A stretch of DNA of 64,000 nucleotides from Idiomarina ramblicola. GTDB taxonomy: Bacteria; Pseudomonadota; Gammaproteobacteria; Enterobacterales; Alteromonadaceae. Under the pieces are notes generated by a model, which did not search any database, was not told the DNA's origin, and saw nothing but the letters and a program-made list of their open reading frames with translations. Position 1 is the stretch's first letter; every line of letters starts with the position of its first letter. The DNA is taken from contig NZ_PIQC01000007.1 in the NCBI RefSeq assembly GCF_003987255.1, forward strand, positions 1-64,000, given 5' to 3'. The position numbers and the translations under genes are program-made. Below, piece by piece: positions 62,807 to 64,000 of the stretch.

Positions 62807-62832
62807 AAAAACCGGCTAATAGCCGGTTTTTC
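62806..62832. terminator. Bidirectional terminator between the flagellar genes and rpsT
   Basis: AAAAAACCGGCT pairs with AGCCGGTTTTT around AAT, with an A-run on one side and a T-run on the other, so it ends both converging transcripts. Confidence 0.92.
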
Positions 62833-62867
62833 TTTCCCTGCGCCTAAGCACAGGTCAGTAATTCTTC

Positions 62868-63128
62868 TTACAGTGCTTTGATCTTAGCATTCAAACGGCT
62901 TTTGTGACGTGCCGCTTTGTTTTTGCTGATAAGACCTTTAGTCGCGTAACGATCCAGCATTGGGGTTACGTCTTTCATTGCAGTGTTTGCTGCTTCTTTG
63001 TCTTTTGTCTCAATTGCTGCGTTTACACGTTTAAGGTAAGTACGCATCATTGAACGACGGCTTGCATTGTGGCGGCGATTTTTCTCGGCCTGAATCGCAC
63101 GCTTTTTAGCAGACTTAATGTTAGCCAA
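62868..63128 (-). CDS. rpsT: 30S ribosomal protein S20
   Basis: An 86-residue basic protein with the S20 N-terminus [20 protein letters not shown] and the downstream [18 protein letters not shown] end, the standard length. It binds the 5' domain of 16S rRNA. In many gammaproteobacteria it lies divergent from murJ, as here, with 193 bases between the two starts. Confidence 0.98.
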   Translation of the reverse strand: MANIKSAKKRAIQAEKNRRHNASRRSMMRTYLKRVNAAIETKDKEAANTAMKDVTPMLDRYATKGLISKNKAARHKSRLNAKIKAL

Positions 63129-63321
63129 GGTGAACTCCTAAATTCATTAACAGAACGCTTCTCTTATAAAGGCCGCAGATTATGCCTTTTCTGCTGTAAA
63201 AGTCAACAGTGAAAAGGGAAAAACTCAGTGCTTTAACGGTGGTTTTGATAAAATAGCATCCATCATTGGTCTCAGTTACAATCAAAAACAGAAACTTAGC
63301 TGTCAGCCGAAAGGATCTCTC

Positions 63322-64000
63322 GTGTCAAAAGCTTTGCTCCGCTCAGGATTTATTGTCAGCGCTATGACCCTGATTTCGCGCGTATTGGGTTTGGTACGCG
63401 ATGTGGTCATTGCAAACCTGATGGGGGCCGGTGCTGCAGCGGATGTTTTCTTCTTTGCGAATAAAATCCCTAATTTTTTACGCAGGCTTTTTGCCGAAGG
63501 CGCTTTCGCGCAGGCGTTTGTGCCGGTATTGACTGAATACAAGCAAGGGAAAGAACTACCTGAACAGCAACTGCTGATTGCCCGAGTTTCGGGCACTTTA
63601 GGCACCATTGTTACTGTGGTAACCCTATTCGGTGTGGTTGCGTCTCCGGTGGTCGCTGCGCTTTTTGGTATGGGTTGGTTTTTAGACTGGTGGAATGATG
63701 GTCCGCAAGGAGACAAATTCGTGCTAGCCAGTGACTTACTCCGCATTACTTTTCCCTACTTATGGTTTATTAGTTTTACCGCCATGGCCGGTGCCATACT
63801 TAATACGCTGGGCAAGTTTGCGGTGGCGGCTTTCACCCCAGTCTTTCTGAATGTCGCCATTATTGCGGCGGCTATCTGGTTGGCGCCGCAACTGGAGCAA
63901 CCAGAATACGGACTGGCCTGGGGCGTATTTTTTGGTGGCTTGATTCAGCTTTTATTCCAACTGCCGTTTCTTAAAAAAGCGGGACTGCTGGTTAAACCCA
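63322..64000 (+). CDS. murJ: Lipid II flippase MurJ (N-terminal part, cut by the window end)
   Basis: The frame opens at a GTG at 63322 with AAGGA 6 bases before it and runs without a stop to the window end, giving 226 residues of a roughly 510-residue protein. The start SKALLRSGFIVSAMTLISR and the segments GLVRDVVIANLMGAGAAADVF and IPNFLRRLFAEGAFAQAFVPV are clear MurJ/MviN sequence, with the arginines that line the lipid II cavity. MurJ moves lipid II across the inner membrane for peptidoglycan synthesis. Several transmembrane helices are already visible. Confidence 0.96.
   Translation, partial: MSKALLRSGFIVSAMTLISRVLGLVRDVVIANLMGAGAAADVFFFANKIPNFLRRLFAEGAFAQAFVPVLTEYKQGKELPEQQLLIARVSGTLGTIVTVVTLFGVVASPVVAALFGMGWFLDWWNDGPQGDKFVLASDLLRITFPYLWFISFTAMAGAILNTLGKFAVAAFTPVFLNVAIIAAAIWLAPQLEQPEYGLAWGVFFGGLIQLLFQLPFLKKAGLLVKP

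Noticed and set aside
63303-63746. A 147-codon leftward frame near the window end
   Set aside because: It is antisense to murJ, whose GTG start, ribosome site and conserved sequence are clear.

Overview
The window reads as one contiguous piece of a gammaproteobacterial chromosome, most likely Idiomarina or a close marine relative in the Alteromonadales. This rests on protein style (many large TonB-dependent receptors, a polar-flagellum cluster of the Vibrio/Shewanella type with flgOPT genes and flaG-fliD-fliS, and rpsT divergent from murJ) and on moderate GC. It is an inference without any database search. I see no insertion sequence, integrase, CRISPR array, rRNA or prophage.

Layout. 0.1-4.7 kb: a two-part sodium/solute symporter, then a CBS/nucleotidyltransferase-like sensor and a DEDDh exonuclease. 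4.9-16.0 kb: three large TonB-dependent receptors with two paralogous SAM methyltransferases placed between and after them. 16.2-20.1 kb: a LytTR regulator, two FlgO-like genes behind a clear FliA (sigma28) promoter, a DUF1499 protein and an unrecognised secreted protein. 20.5-23.5 kb: a fourth large receptor. 23.7-35.9 kb: an AraC regulator with an AhpD-like/DoxX/DUF547 operon, divergent from a run of a TonB receptor, a VTT-disulfide-oxidoreductase fusion, a YnjBCD-type ABC importer, a CDP-alcohol phosphatidyltransferase and a sterol-desaturase-like hydroxylase. 36.0-42.2 kb: a signalling operon of an RsbQ-like hydrolase, a PAS histidine kinase, a membrane histidine kinase and a REC-GGDEF-EAL-REC protein whose end overlaps an antisense tRNA-Arg. 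42.2-62.8 kb: the flagellar cluster, with flgA-flgM-flgN-flgP-flgT leftward and cheV-cheR-flgBCDE-flgFGHIJ-flgKL-fliC-flaG-fliD-fliS and a FliT-like gene rightward. 62.8-64 kb: rpsT and the start of murJ.

Regulation can be read directly for motility. GG-N10-GC sigma54 elements precede flgB and flgF. TAAA-N15/16-GCCGATAA type sigma28 elements precede flgK, fliC, flaG, flgM and, 25 kb away, the FlgO-like pair. This is the usual late-gene split of a polar flagellum and ties the remote FlgO-like genes to it.

The best candidates for under-described biology are the 23.7-35.9 kb import/redox/lipid locus (an expanded ynjABCDF-like cluster with its own outer-membrane receptor), the RsbQ-like hydrolase feeding a PAS kinase and c-di-GMP output, and the detached FliA-controlled FlgO-like pair beside a LytTR regulator.
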